Below, in pieces: positions 57,073 through 64,000 of a stretch of 64,000 nt of DNA. Both the position numbers and the translations under genes were made by a program. The notes beneath the pieces are model-generated. The model was not told the origin of the DNA, made no database searches, and saw only the letters and a list, made by a program, of their open reading frames with translations. The stretch is from the NCBI RefSeq assembly GCF_025210605.1, contig NZ_JAOARI010000024.1, positions 1 through 64,000 on the forward strand, written 5' to 3'. This stretch comes from Halodesulfovibrio sp. GTDB lineage: Bacteria > Desulfobacterota > Desulfovibrionia > Desulfovibrionales > Desulfovibrionaceae. The stretch's first letter is position 1; each line of letters begins with the position of its first letter.

Positions 57073-57139
57073 GGGTCAAGGGGATGTGTCTCCTTGCGGG
57101 AGTGCAGGGGGCAGCGCCCGCCTGCCCGTCGGAGACCTT
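57073..57139. repeat. 67-bp GC-rich structured repeat, copy 1
   Basis: This copy differs from copy 2 at only four of 67 positions. It is a chain of hairpins: AAGGGGAT/GTCTCCTT, then GGGC/GCCC around AGC. Two of the four differences turn G-C pairs into G-U pairs on the RNA, so the fold is kept. It lies just past the methyltransferase gene and resembles the dispersed repeats common in Desulfovibrio genomes. The 171 bp between the copies (57140-57310) hold nothing I recognise. Confidence 0.85.
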
Positions 57140-57310
57140 TCGCTGAGTGCCAAACACGTACGTGGGGATACTGTTTTTAAAAATCTCCAAAGACTTTTGT
57201 CTGCGATAACATTTTGTTTTTTCAAATAATCACGGCTTACGCGCCACTACCTTTCTCAATAAAAAGAACCGAACCTTTTTGCACACTTCCCAAAAAAATT
57301 ATTCTAACTG

Positions 57311-57377
57311 GGGTTAAGGGGACGTGTCCCCTTGCGGGGGTGCAGGGGGCAGCGCCCGCCTGCCCGTCGGAGACCTT
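57311..57377. repeat. 67-bp GC-rich structured repeat, copy 2
   Basis: This is the less degenerate copy, with the perfect stem AAGGGGAC/GTCCCCTT and then GGGGGCAGCGCCCGCCTG. It begins 238 bp after copy 1, in the same orientation, and ends 38 bp before the alkylsulfatase terminator. Its GC content is well above that of the surrounding sequence. Confidence 0.85.
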
Positions 57378-57414
57378 CTAATGGAGACGAGTACGCAGTC
57401 AGTGCCTTTTGCAC

Positions 57415-57443
57415 CAAAAAAGGCATGGCTGTTAAACCATGCC
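57415..57443 (-). terminator. Intrinsic terminator of the alkylsulfatase gene
   Basis: On the minus strand GGCATGG and CCATGCC pair around an 8-nt loop and are followed by six T. It lies 24 nt past the stop. Confidence 0.85.
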
Positions 57444-57466
57444 CTTATCAACATTGTTTGCTGTTG

Positions 57467-59458
57467 CTATTGCTTCGTTAGCGGAGCGTTTGGTGTTACT
57501 ATATTAAACCAGAATTTGAACGTATCCAGCATTCCTAACAGCTTTTCCAATTTCTGTTGATCGCCCTTCACAGTAGCTTTTTTATCCTTAACAGCTTGTT
57601 TGAGAGTCGTTTGTTTCAGGAATATCTGATTAAGCAGGGTGCGCGGTATTTCAAGCGTTAGATCGGCATTTTCAACTAAGCCTTTGTGGTTGGAGAGCGC
57701 TGCGTTGTGTAAGTCCAGAACGTAATTTTCAGAAGTGTCAGTGAGCTTCAAATTGATTGTCATATCGTTGCCGACTGCTTTTTCTGGATTGATACGAATT
57801 GCAATATAGTCCAACAGCATTGTGGTATCCATTGCTAATAGGATATCTGGTGATGCTGTTTGCGGTGCTGGCAATTCCTCAATACCGTTTCGCAACTCTT
57901 GAGCGCCAGTTAAATAGAAGTTTCTCCATGGACCGGACTCTGACTGATACCCAAGCTGCTCGAGAGCATCGGCAACAAGCATTCGTGCATCTTTGTTGGA
58001 TGGATCTGCAAACACAACATGGTTGCCGACTTCTGCTACCCAGCGATATTCGCCTTTCTCATACGCCTTGCGTGCCTTGGTAAGAATCTCTTTTGCTCCG
58101 CCCATGTATTCAACATATTTTTGGGAAGCTTCTACTGGCGGGAGAACGTGAAGTGTAGACGGGTTGCCATCAAACCACCCTAGATAAAAAACGTATGTGG
58201 CTTTTACGTTATGGTAGAGCGTGCCATAGTACCCACGCATAGCCCAGTGCTTGGCTAGCTTCTCTGGAAAATGAACTTGCTCGGCAATTTGATCTGGCGT
58301 GTAGCCCATGTTGGCAAGGCGTAAGGTTTGGTCATTAATATACCGATAGCCGTCACGCCCTAATGTGAGGTTTTCTATAACCGCCTTGTTGCCCCATACT
58401 GGCCAGTGATGCATACCGTAAAGGACTTCTGCATTTTTGCCCCACATTTGAATTGTTTCATCAAGATAACGTGACCATGCCAGCGGGTTACGTACTTTAG
58501 CGCCGCGTAGCGTGTATGTATTGTGGAGCGTATGTGTGCAATTTTCTGCTGCGGAAATTGCTTTAAGTTGCTTAATGTACCAATGCATTTCTGCCGGAGC
58601 TTCTGAACCCGGTGCCATGAGGAATTCAAAGTCCAAACCATCAATATGCATTTTTTGACCTGTTTTGCGTATAAGGTCTGTTGGAAGAATAAGGGTAACA
58701 GTTCCTGTTGATGTTGTTGTGCCGAGTCCTGCCCCCACTTGTCCCTGTGGTGATGGAGGAAGGAGGTTGCCATACATGTAGGTTGCTCGGCGGCTCATGG
58801 CGTTTCCTGCATAGACGTTTTCGGATACGGCTGCTTCGGTAAAGCCTTCTGGAGCAACTATTTTTATCTTCCCGTCCTTCACCTCTTTTTCATCAATGAT
58901 CCCGCGCACTCCGCCAAAATGGTCGACATGACTATGCGAATAGAAAACAGCGACAATAGGTTTTTTAGGGCGATGTGCGTAGTAAAGATCGAGCGCAGCT
59001 TTGGCCGTTTCAGCGGAAATAAGTGGGTCGATGACAATAATGCCTGTATCGCCTTCGACAATGGTCATGTTAGAAAGGTCTGCATTACGAATTTGATAGA
59101 GCCTGTCTGTGACTTTGAATAGTCCACCTTGCATTACCAGATGCATCTGTCGCCAGAGACTAGGATTAACGGTGTCGGGTGATTTTTTTTGCTTTAGGAT
59201 GAATTGGAATGCTTGCATATCCCACACGGCACGCCCTTTAGCGTTTTTGATGATGCCGTTGTCGGGAAGGGGAGCAATAAGCCCTTTCGCAGCGTCCTTA
59301 AAGTCTTGTTCATCGGCAAAAGGAAGAATTTTTAACCAACTGGAGTTTTGTTCGATTGTTGCCTTGGTGGCAGGGTTTGGTGAAACTGCTGCAAAGGAAG
59401 GAAGCGCGAATGCAGCAAGCATTAACCAGAGGAAAAGAGTGAGTCTGATTCCATTCAT
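57467..59458 (-). CDS. Exported SdsA1-type alkylsulfatase (metallo-beta-lactamase fold)
   Basis: This 663-residue protein has a signal peptide (MNGIRLTLFLWLMLAAFALPSFA) and an N-terminal metallo-beta-lactamase domain with the zinc motif SHSHVDHFGG near residue 175. A dimerisation domain and a C-terminal SCP2-like domain (about 550-650) follow, as in SdsA1 of Pseudomonas, which releases sulfate from dodecyl sulfate. In a sulfate reducer this could supply sulfate from alkyl sulfate esters at the periplasm; substrate specificity is inferred from domain order only. It is transcribed alone. Confidence 0.87.
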   Translation of the reverse strand: MNGIRLTLFLWLMLAAFALPSFAAVSPNPATKATIEQNSSWLKILPFADEQDFKDAAKGLIAPLPDNGIIKNAKGRAVWDMQAFQFILKQKKSPDTVNPSLWRQMHLVMQGGLFKVTDRLYQIRNADLSNMTIVEGDTGIIVIDPLISAETAKAALDLYYAHRPKKPIVAVFYSHSHVDHFGGVRGIIDEKEVKDGKIKIVAPEGFTEAAVSENVYAGNAMSRRATYMYGNLLPPSPQGQVGAGLGTTTSTGTVTLILPTDLIRKTGQKMHIDGLDFEFLMAPGSEAPAEMHWYIKQLKAISAAENCTHTLHNTYTLRGAKVRNPLAWSRYLDETIQMWGKNAEVLYGMHHWPVWGNKAVIENLTLGRDGYRYINDQTLRLANMGYTPDQIAEQVHFPEKLAKHWAMRGYYGTLYHNVKATYVFYLGWFDGNPSTLHVLPPVEASQKYVEYMGGAKEILTKARKAYEKGEYRWVAEVGNHVVFADPSNKDARMLVADALEQLGYQSESGPWRNFYLTGAQELRNGIEELPAPQTASPDILLAMDTTMLLDYIAIRINPEKAVGNDMTINLKLTDTSENYVLDLHNAALSNHKGLVENADLTLEIPRTLLNQIFLKQTTLKQAVKDKKATVKGDQQKLEKLLGMLDTFKFWFNIVTPNAPLTKQ

Positions 59459-59580
59459 GTTGTTCTCCTGATAAACGTCACGGGGGATATGCTATGGTAC
59501 CCCGTTCAGCGTATCAGTCTGTGATAAAACAACATATAGTGTGGAATGGTCTAACGCTGGTTATGAGAAGTTGTTTGAGA

Positions 59581-60240
59581 TTAAGGCGTTATCTGTAAAA
59601 ATAGATCCCAGCAATCTGTTGCGATAAAGTCAGGACGTATTGCCTCAAATTCCTCGCGTGTTGCCTCGCCGCTGCATACTCCGGCAGTAAGCGTCCCTGC
59701 TGCTTTTCCTGTATGGACATCCATTAGATGGTCACCGGTCATAAGCGCTTCAGTTGGGCTGCATCCGGCTAGAGCAAGCGCTCTGTGCAGGTGATCGGGA
59801 TCAGGTTTAACAACGGGAACATCATCGCGGGTGAGAATTACCGGACAGTATTTATCGACATCGGGAAAAACAATACGAACAGCTTCTGTGCAGTTTCGGG
59901 TGATAATACACGGTGTGATATCGCGCTTAAGTAATTCGGAAAGAAGCTGGCGCACCCATGAAAACACATCACTGCGCGCTGCTGCCTCAAGTTCTACATC
60001 TCTTGCAGCGTTTATGGCTGCTGTGTCGATGGAATCTATGAGAAAAAACTGGTCAGTTGGAACTTGTCCCTTGGTCATATCCAGCCATTCGAGCAGAGGA
60101 GAGTCATTCATATCTGGAAGCGCAGGGTATACTTCTCTAACGGCTTCATATGCTTTTCGTTTCATTTCATTGAAATCAATGGTGGGAATTGCAAGTGTCC
60201 CGTCAAAATCAAAAACAACGGCTTTTAGTGAATGTATCAT
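59581..60240 (-). CDS. HAD-family phosphatase, Gph-like
   Basis: This 219-residue protein has the nucleophile motif DFDGTL, motif II IITRN, motif III VKPDPDHLHRAL and a final acidic pair (TGDHLMDVHTG). The helical cap between motifs I and II is that of phosphoglycolate phosphatase-like enzymes. The start ATG 60240 has AGGGA 6 nt upstream; a frame extension to 60267 is less likely. The substrate is not predictable. Confidence 0.82.
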   Translation of the reverse strand: MIHSLKAVVFDFDGTLAIPTIDFNEMKRKAYEAVREVYPALPDMNDSPLLEWLDMTKGQVPTDQFFLIDSIDTAAINAARDVELEAAARSDVFSWVRQLLSELLKRDITPCIITRNCTEAVRIVFPDVDKYCPVILTRDDVPVVKPDPDHLHRALALAGCSPTEALMTGDHLMDVHTGKAAGTLTAGVCSGEATREEFEAIRPDFIATDCWDLFLQITP

Positions 60241-60505
60241 TAGTATCCCTAGGCTGTTTATGAGCACGGATTTGGATTAGCGGAATGGACTACTCTGAAT
60301 TTTTTAACGGGCACATGCTGTAAGGTCAACCTGTCAGCAACGATGTGGTAATATTCCATAAACAGGGAAGTGGCTGACAAAAAGAGAATTACTCTGTAGG
60401 GTTGGAGTACCTATACTATGCATGCACGAGAAGCCATAGTGGTGGAATACTAAAAGACGCGGTAGGACGGGGCGTATATTCTATACAAAGGGTGTGCATT
60501 AGGCA
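60241..60505. other. Intergenic region between the HAD gene and tRNA-Met
   Basis: About 265 bp with no ORF of good quality and no RNA gene that I recognise. A 60-codon frame here overlaps the tRNA-Met terminator and shows no ribosome site. Confidence 0.4.
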
Positions 60506-60531
60506 TAAAAAAAGACCCTTAAAAAAGGGTC
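60506..60531 (-). terminator. Terminator of tRNA-Met
   Basis: Read on the minus strand, GACCCTT and AAGGGTC pair around a 4-nt loop and are followed by eight T. It lies just downstream of the tRNA. Confidence 0.88.
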
Positions 60532-60540
60532 GTAATTTTA

Positions 60541-60617
60541 TGGTAGCGAGGGAGGGAATTGAACCCCCGACACTGCGGATATGAGCCGCATGCTCTAACC
60601 AACTGAGCTACCTCGCC
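60541..60617 (-). tRNA. tRNA-Met (anticodon CAU), elongator type
   Basis: The minus-strand gene is 77 nt with encoded CCA. The anticodon stem GCGG/CCGC encloses CTCATAT, so the anticodon is CAT. D- and T-arms are normal (AGCTCAGTTGGTTAGAGC; TTCAATT). The acceptor stem pairs G1 with U72, a weak wobble, and the gene lacks the unpaired C1-A72 of the initiator, so elongator Met is likely. The lysidine-modified tRNA-Ile2 has the same anticodon and cannot be fully excluded. Confidence 0.85.
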
Positions 60618-60807
60618 ATCAAAGACTTATTCTGGCTGCGTTGTGAACAACGTAACCGCTAAGTGCGAAATGTCTTTTGAATAAAACAGCGGAGAAAGTC
60701 AAGCAAAAAAAAAGAAAAATGTGAAAAGTCTGCTTTGGTTATGCGTTGATACAACGGGCATAACAACAGTTTCCTTCGATTTTTCAAACATCATGCAGAG
60801 GGATTTT

Positions 60808-61461
60808 ATGGAATTTTTTATTGATACCGCAAGTATAGACGACATTAAAACTGCATCAGAGCAGGGTTTGATTGATGGTGTTACAACCAACCCGACTTTG
60901 CTTTCTCGCGAAGGCGGCGACTGGCGAGTTCGTGCAAAAGAAATTTTAGAGGTCGTTGACGGGCCTGTAAGTTTGGAAGTTGTAGCAGAAGATGCAGCGG
61001 GAATGATTGCTCAGGCGCATGATTTAAAAAAGATGGGCGATAATGTTGTTGTTAAGATTCCTATGACTTCAGAAGGATTAAAAGCTGTCAAAGCGCTTTC
61101 CGCAGAAGGCATTCACACCAACGTGACACTTGTTTTTTCTCCATTGCAGGCTCTGCTTGCCGCAAAAGCAGGCGGCACTTACGTAAGTCCATTCATTGGA
61201 CGCCTTGATGCTATTGGCGACAGTGGTATGAATCTTGTGGAAGAAATTCGTACTATTTTTGATAATTACGGGTACACAACTAAAATTCTTGTTGCAAGCG
61301 TGCGGCATCCTATGCATGTGCTGGACGCAGCCTTAGTTGGAGCCGATGTGGCAACAGTTCCGTTTGCTGTGTTGCAGCAGTTTGTGCAGCATCCTCTTAC
61401 AGATAAAGGGCTGGAAAGCTTTTTGGCAGATTGGCACAAATTGACTGGTGGTAAGTGGTAA
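60808..61461 (+). CDS. Transaldolase, TalC/F6P-aldolase subfamily
   Basis: This 217-residue enzyme of the short transaldolase group transfers a dihydroxyacetone unit in the non-oxidative pentose phosphate pathway. The Schiff-base lysine is in VVVKIPMT, and the N-terminal [32 protein letters not shown] is typical. Start at 60808 is set by AGAGGGA upstream; codons back to 60721 overlap low-complexity A-rich sequence. Transaldolase and fructose-6-phosphate aldolase activities cannot be separated without testing. Confidence 0.9.
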   Translation: MEFFIDTASIDDIKTASEQGLIDGVTTNPTLLSREGGDWRVRAKEILEVVDGPVSLEVVAEDAAGMIAQAHDLKKMGDNVVVKIPMTSEGLKAVKALSAEGIHTNVTLVFSPLQALLAAKAGGTYVSPFIGRLDAIGDSGMNLVEEIRTIFDNYGYTTKILVASVRHPMHVLDAALVGADVATVPFAVLQQFVQHPLTDKGLESFLADWHKLTGGKW

Positions 61462-61480
61462 AAATCTTTCTATAGAAGAA

Positions 61481-61507
61481 AAAAGGGAGGCTGTGAGCCT
61501 CCCTTTT
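61481..61507. terminator. Bidirectional terminator between transaldolase and cbiO
   Basis: AAAAGGGAGGCT and AGCCTCCCTTTT form a 12-bp stem around GTG, followed by six T in the plus direction and preceded by A on the other side. It serves the converging transcripts of transaldolase and cbiO. Confidence 0.92.
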
Positions 61508-61544
61508 TTATGTGCGTAGGAACGTGTTCAAATTTATGCAAAAA

Positions 61545-62267
61545 TTATTCGTGGTTGTGCGTTGCATCGCCACCTTGGTGAGTATGGATATGTGTGTGCG
61601 GGATGCATTCTGTCGGCTTTGTCATTCCGTTTTCGACCTTGAGAAATGACGTGCATGTTTTGTCGAGAAATCCCCAGTCGTGCGAAATTATGCAGAGGGC
61701 AATATCAAGACTGGCAAGAATGCTGATAAGCCGTTCCCGTGTGGCAGGATCGAGGTCGTTTGTCGGTTCGTCAAGAAGCAGGGCTTTGGGGCGCATTGCT
61801 AAAATTGAAGCAAGAGCGACCATTTTTTTTTCACCGCCAGATAACTTATGCGTTATGCGGTGTTCAAAGCCTTTAAGACCTACGAGGTCAAGCATTTCTG
61901 TTGCTGTTGAGAGAGCTTCATTTGCTGTTTTGCCAAGGTTTAAAGGACCAAAGGCAATATCGTCTATGACTGTAGGAGAAAAAAGCTGGTCGTCGGAGCG
62001 CTGGAACAGATAGCCAATTTCAGCGCGCAATGTACGAAATTCTTTTTCATCTTTTAATTGAGAGCCTGCATAGGTTACGCAGCCCTTGTGCGGCTTTAAA
62101 ATCCCCATGGCAGTAAGAAACAGTGTTGTTTTGCCGCTGCCGTTGTCTCCCAGTACACCAAGGCGGGAACTAGGATATAGCTCCAGATTTGCGCCTGAGA
62201 GCGCAGGAGCAGCAGCGCCAGCATAGGTATAGTGGATATCGGTAAGCGAAAGTAGCGGATTGGTCAT
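61545..62267 (-). CDS. cbiO: Cobalt/nickel ECF transporter ATPase, CbiO type
   Basis: This 240-residue ATPase energises an ECF-type importer. It has Walker A GDNGSGKTTLF, the signature LSGGEKKMVALAS, Walker B KALLLDEPTNDLDP and the switch histidine CIISHDWGF. A C-terminal His-rich tail (HTHIHTHQGGDATHNHE) is an unusual metal-binding addition that could sense or deliver the metal in the cytoplasm. It overlaps cbiQ by one base. Confidence 0.9.
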   Translation of the reverse strand: MTNPLLSLTDIHYTYAGAAAPALSGANLELYPSSRLGVLGDNGSGKTTLFLTAMGILKPHKGCVTYAGSQLKDEKEFRTLRAEIGYLFQRSDDQLFSPTVIDDIAFGPLNLGKTANEALSTATEMLDLVGLKGFEHRITHKLSGGEKKMVALASILAMRPKALLLDEPTNDLDPATRERLISILASLDIALCIISHDWGFLDKTCTSFLKVENGMTKPTECIPHTHIHTHQGGDATHNHE

Positions 62268-63034
62268 TAGAGTAACTCCATAAGCTGAAAATAATCGGCA
62301 GCAAGTAAAGCTACCCCTGTTAACCCAATGACTGACGCAACAATTGTATCGGCTTTGCGGGCGGGCAGTCTGTGCAGAGAGTGGAAGGTTCCTGTAAAAC
62401 CACGAAGTTTCATTGCGTTAGAAACTCTTTCGGCTCTGTCGTGACTTTTAATTAGCACCATAGCAATGAGGTTTGCATAGGTTTTGTAGGTGTGACTGTT
62501 GGTTTTGGGTACAAACCCGCGTAGCGTTGCGGCGGTGGACAGGCGTTTGTATTCTTCAAGAATTACATGAAGATAGCGCCATGTAAAAAGGAACAATAAG
62601 CTGAGCTTCTGCGGAACTCGAAGTTTGGCTAGCCCTGCTCCGATATCTGTAACTTCCGATGTTGCAAGCAGGGCAATGAAAGCTGTGATAATCGCGTTCG
62701 ATTTGAGTGTAATCAGCAAGGTAATGTCAATACCCTCGCGAGTGACGGTGAATCCACCCCATGAAAAAAGAGGAGTGCCTGCTGTTGAAACTGGCAATGT
62801 CAGCCAGAGAAAGCCTATAAAGATATTGACGAACACAAGGCGTCTTAAAAGTATTCGTGCTGGAAGTTGAGCGATGAAGAGCAGTGTGCTCCCGGCAATC
62901 AGTGCAACAGCGGCAGCAGGAATGGTTGTCAGCATAGCAGTGCAGACAGAGAATATGGTGGCAGCAGCAATTTTAGCTGCGGCATCCATAGTATGAAATG
63001 GACTTGTGCCTTCGGCGAATGATTCAAGTGCCAT
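62267..63034 (-). CDS. cbiQ: Cobalt/nickel ECF transporter transmembrane subunit, CbiQ type
   Basis: This 255-residue EcfT protein has several membrane helices and two Arg-Gly coupling motifs (TLRGF and KLRGF, residues about 160-200) that contact the ATPase. It starts 3 nt after cbiM and overlaps cbiO. Cobalt or nickel cannot be distinguished from it alone. Confidence 0.88.
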   Translation of the reverse strand: MALESFAEGTSPFHTMDAAAKIAAATIFSVCTAMLTTIPAAAVALIAGSTLLFIAQLPARILLRRLVFVNIFIGFLWLTLPVSTAGTPLFSWGGFTVTREGIDITLLITLKSNAIITAFIALLATSEVTDIGAGLAKLRVPQKLSLLFLFTWRYLHVILEEYKRLSTAATLRGFVPKTNSHTYKTYANLIAMVLIKSHDRAERVSNAMKLRGFTGTFHSLHRLPARKADTIVASVIGLTGVALLAADYFQLMELL

Positions 63035-63037
63035 AAG

Positions 63038-63694
63038 CTACTCTGTTGTGGTGCTAGGTGTTGCTTGGGGCGTAGTTGTCTGTGCTGGTGAAGCAATAGT
63101 GAACGGGAAGACCTGCGGGCTAACCTTGGCAAGAAATGTCACAATAACTGCGGAGATAAGTCCCTCAATAATCATGACAGGTACACTGGAAGCCAATAAA
63201 ATTTTTGCTGAATTGAGGAAGTTATCGCCCCCAAGAGCCAGTGTGCCAGATGTGAGCAAGGCTGAAAGTGCAACAGCTGTCATACCGCACAGAAATGCTG
63301 CCATGCGTAGGGAAAATGTCCCCTTAGTAAACATTGGTCGGAAAATATAAAAACAGATGACTGGCGGAAGCGCCATATTGAGCGTGTTGACACCTAGGCT
63401 TGTGATGCCGCCAAATTGGAACAGGATGGCTTGCAACGTAAGGGCAATGAGAATGGCAGGGAATGCTACCCAGCCGAGAAGTAATCCAAGCAATCCATTA
63501 AGAATTAGATGACCGGAAACAGGTCCTATAGGGATATGGATAAGAGAAGCAACAAAGAAAGAAGCTGAGAGTATTGCTGTCGTCATAAGGTTTTCAGAAT
63601 CGAGCTTTTTCAAGCCGATAAAAACTCCTCCTGCTGATAATGCAGCGCAGGAAGCAAGAATGACGGGCGGAAGGACACCTTCGGCAATATGCAT
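63038..63694 (-). CDS. cbiM: Cobalt/nickel ECF transporter substrate-binding subunit, CbiM/NikM type
   Basis: This 218-residue membrane protein carries the metal-binding N-terminus MHIAEG, in which the amino group, Met1 and His2 coordinate the ion, and the internal HIPIGPVSGHLILNGLLG motif. Six or seven helices are visible and the last 20 residues are Thr/Pro-rich and variable. There is no adjacent cbiN or nikN gene, and no fused N domain, so the system is a minimal MQO unit. Upstream lie a candidate promoter and a half-palindrome. Confidence 0.9.
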   Translation of the reverse strand: MHIAEGVLPPVILASCAALSAGGVFIGLKKLDSENLMTTAILSASFFVASLIHIPIGPVSGHLILNGLLGLLLGWVAFPAILIALTLQAILFQFGGITSLGVNTLNMALPPVICFYIFRPMFTKGTFSLRMAAFLCGMTAVALSALLTSGTLALGGDNFLNSAKILLASSVPVMIIEGLISAVIVTFLAKVSPQVFPFTIASPAQTTTPQATPSTTTE

Positions 63695-63732
63695 AGTTCT
63701 TTCCAGTGAAATATGGTTATTGGATGCCTATC

Positions 63733-63760
63733 AATATCATTGACTGAAGGTTATCGTCAA
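63733..63760 (-). promoter_or_regulatory. Candidate promoter of cbiMQO
   Basis: On the minus strand TTGACG (63755-63760) is followed after 16 nt by GATATT (63733-63738), 39 nt before the cbiM start codon. The -35 box is good and the -10 is moderate. Confidence 0.45.
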
Positions 63761-63761
63761 C

Positions 63762-63787
63762 GTGTTACGAATTTAAAAAAATAGCAC
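63762..63787. promoter_or_regulatory. NikR-like half-site pair upstream of cbiM
   Basis: GTGTTAC (63762-63768) is followed after 12 nt by ATAGCAC (63781-63787), which matches GTAACAC at five of seven positions. From memory, NikR sites in deltaproteobacteria have the form GTGTTAC-N-GTAACAC with a spacer near 13-14 nt. The second half and the spacing are imperfect, so this is tentative; if real it would suggest nickel rather than cobalt transport. Confidence 0.25.
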
Positions 63788-63810
63788 GCCTTGTCGTTTG
63801 AGTGACAGAC

Positions 63811-63841
63811 AGCCCTTTCCCCCATGATGGGAGAAAGGGCT
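63811..63841. terminator. Hairpin downstream of the partial antiporter gene
   Basis: AGCCCTTTC and GAAAGGGCT pair, extended past one C-A mismatch by CCC/GGG around a 5-nt loop. It begins 19 nt after the minus-strand stop at 63860. The minus strand has no T-run behind it, so its terminator role is uncertain. Confidence 0.5.
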
Positions 63842-63859
63842 ATCCTGTTTTACAGTTAG

Positions 63860-64000
63860 TTAAAAGAAGATGAAGGTAACCATAAGGAATATAGGGATAA
63901 GGATGCCGAATGACCATGCCATATAGCCGAAGAAACTAGGCATTTTTACACCCTGATCTTCTGCAATAGCACGCACCATAAAGTTCGGTGCGTTACCAAT
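63860..64000 (-). CDS. C-terminal end of an ion-transporter-superfamily sodium:proton antiporter
   Basis: Only the last 46 residues fall in the window. The sequence [18 protein letters not shown], then a hydrophobic [24 protein letters not shown] ending at the stop (63860-63862), matches the terminal helix and preceding loop of NhaD/citrate-type antiporters. The rest of the gene lies beyond the right edge, so family and substrate are tentative. Confidence 0.7.
   Translation of the reverse strand: MGNAPNFMVRAIAEDQGVKMPSFFGYMAWSFGILIPIFLMVTFIFF

Noticed and set aside
63695..63859. Cobalamin riboswitch upstream of cbiM
   Set aside because: The 165-nt gap between cbiM and the antiporter lacks the conserved B12 box and is too short for the usual element.

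Overview
The window looks like a chromosomal core region of a low-GC, marine-type sulfate reducer of the Desulfovibrionaceae (Halodesulfovibrio or Maridesulfovibrio-like). The reasons are a complete dsrMKJOP operon, a dissimilatory-type ATP sulfurylase (sat), a selenocysteine-containing SelD, deltaproteobacterial-style ribosomal operons and Desulfovibrio-type dispersed GC-rich repeats. The genus is inferred from gene content and base composition only. I see no prophage, insertion sequence, CRISPR array or defence island.

Layout. 62-5843 (minus): RsbRD_N-like regulator gene plus dsrMKJOP, the membrane complex that feeds electrons to sulfite reduction, with a promoter and a palindromic candidate operator. 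5908-7754: a periplasmic VKOR-thioredoxin disulfide protein, divergent from a YgjP-type zinc protease. 7885-9162 (minus): sat. 9590-12846: the str operon (rpsL-rpsG-fusA, without tuf). 12909-27797: a long structured leader, then the fused S10-spc-alpha ribosomal superoperon (rpsJ to rplQ) with secY, map and rpoA. 27840-29876: a LysR regulator overlapping selD, whose UGA codon is followed by a SECIS hairpin. 30019-36354: tRNA-Leu, tig, clpP, clpX and lon, a protein-quality-control block. 36380-38318: a FlgO / lipoprotein / FlgO operon behind a near-consensus sigma-28 (FliA) promoter. 38406-41173 (minus): znuABC-like zinc uptake with a palindrome over the promoter. 41174-41807: gene-poor. 41808-50497: ispG-proS, then xseA-M23 peptidase-xseB-ispA-dxs. 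50509-54976 (minus): marC, queD and dnaE. 55362-57032: a small membrane protein, an HD hydrolase and a degenerate methyltransferase. 57073-57377: a diverged pair of 67-bp structured repeats. 57415-60240 (minus): SdsA-type alkylsulfatase and a HAD phosphatase. 60541-61507: tRNA-Met (minus strand) and transaldolase. 61545-63760 (minus): cbiMQO cobalt/nickel uptake. 63860-64000: the C-terminal end of an ion-transporter-superfamily antiporter.

How it fits together. Sat activates sulfate and DsrMKJOP delivers quinol and periplasmic electrons to the sulfite-reduction step. The zinc and cobalt/nickel importers serve a metal-rich proteome; ribosomal proteins S4, S14, L24 and L36 are all the zinc-binding forms. 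Dxs, IspG and IspA are three steps of isoprenoid (quinone and lipid carrier) synthesis.

The most informative observations are the FliA promoter in front of the FlgO/lipoprotein/FlgO operon, the short RNA or attenuator made from a strong promoter upstream of rpsJ, the LysR-selD selenium unit with a readable bacterial SECIS, the palindrome covering the dsr promoter, and the repeat pair whose stem differences preserve RNA pairing. No wholly new defence or mobile system is evident. All operon, promoter and operator statements come from reading the sequence and have not been tested.
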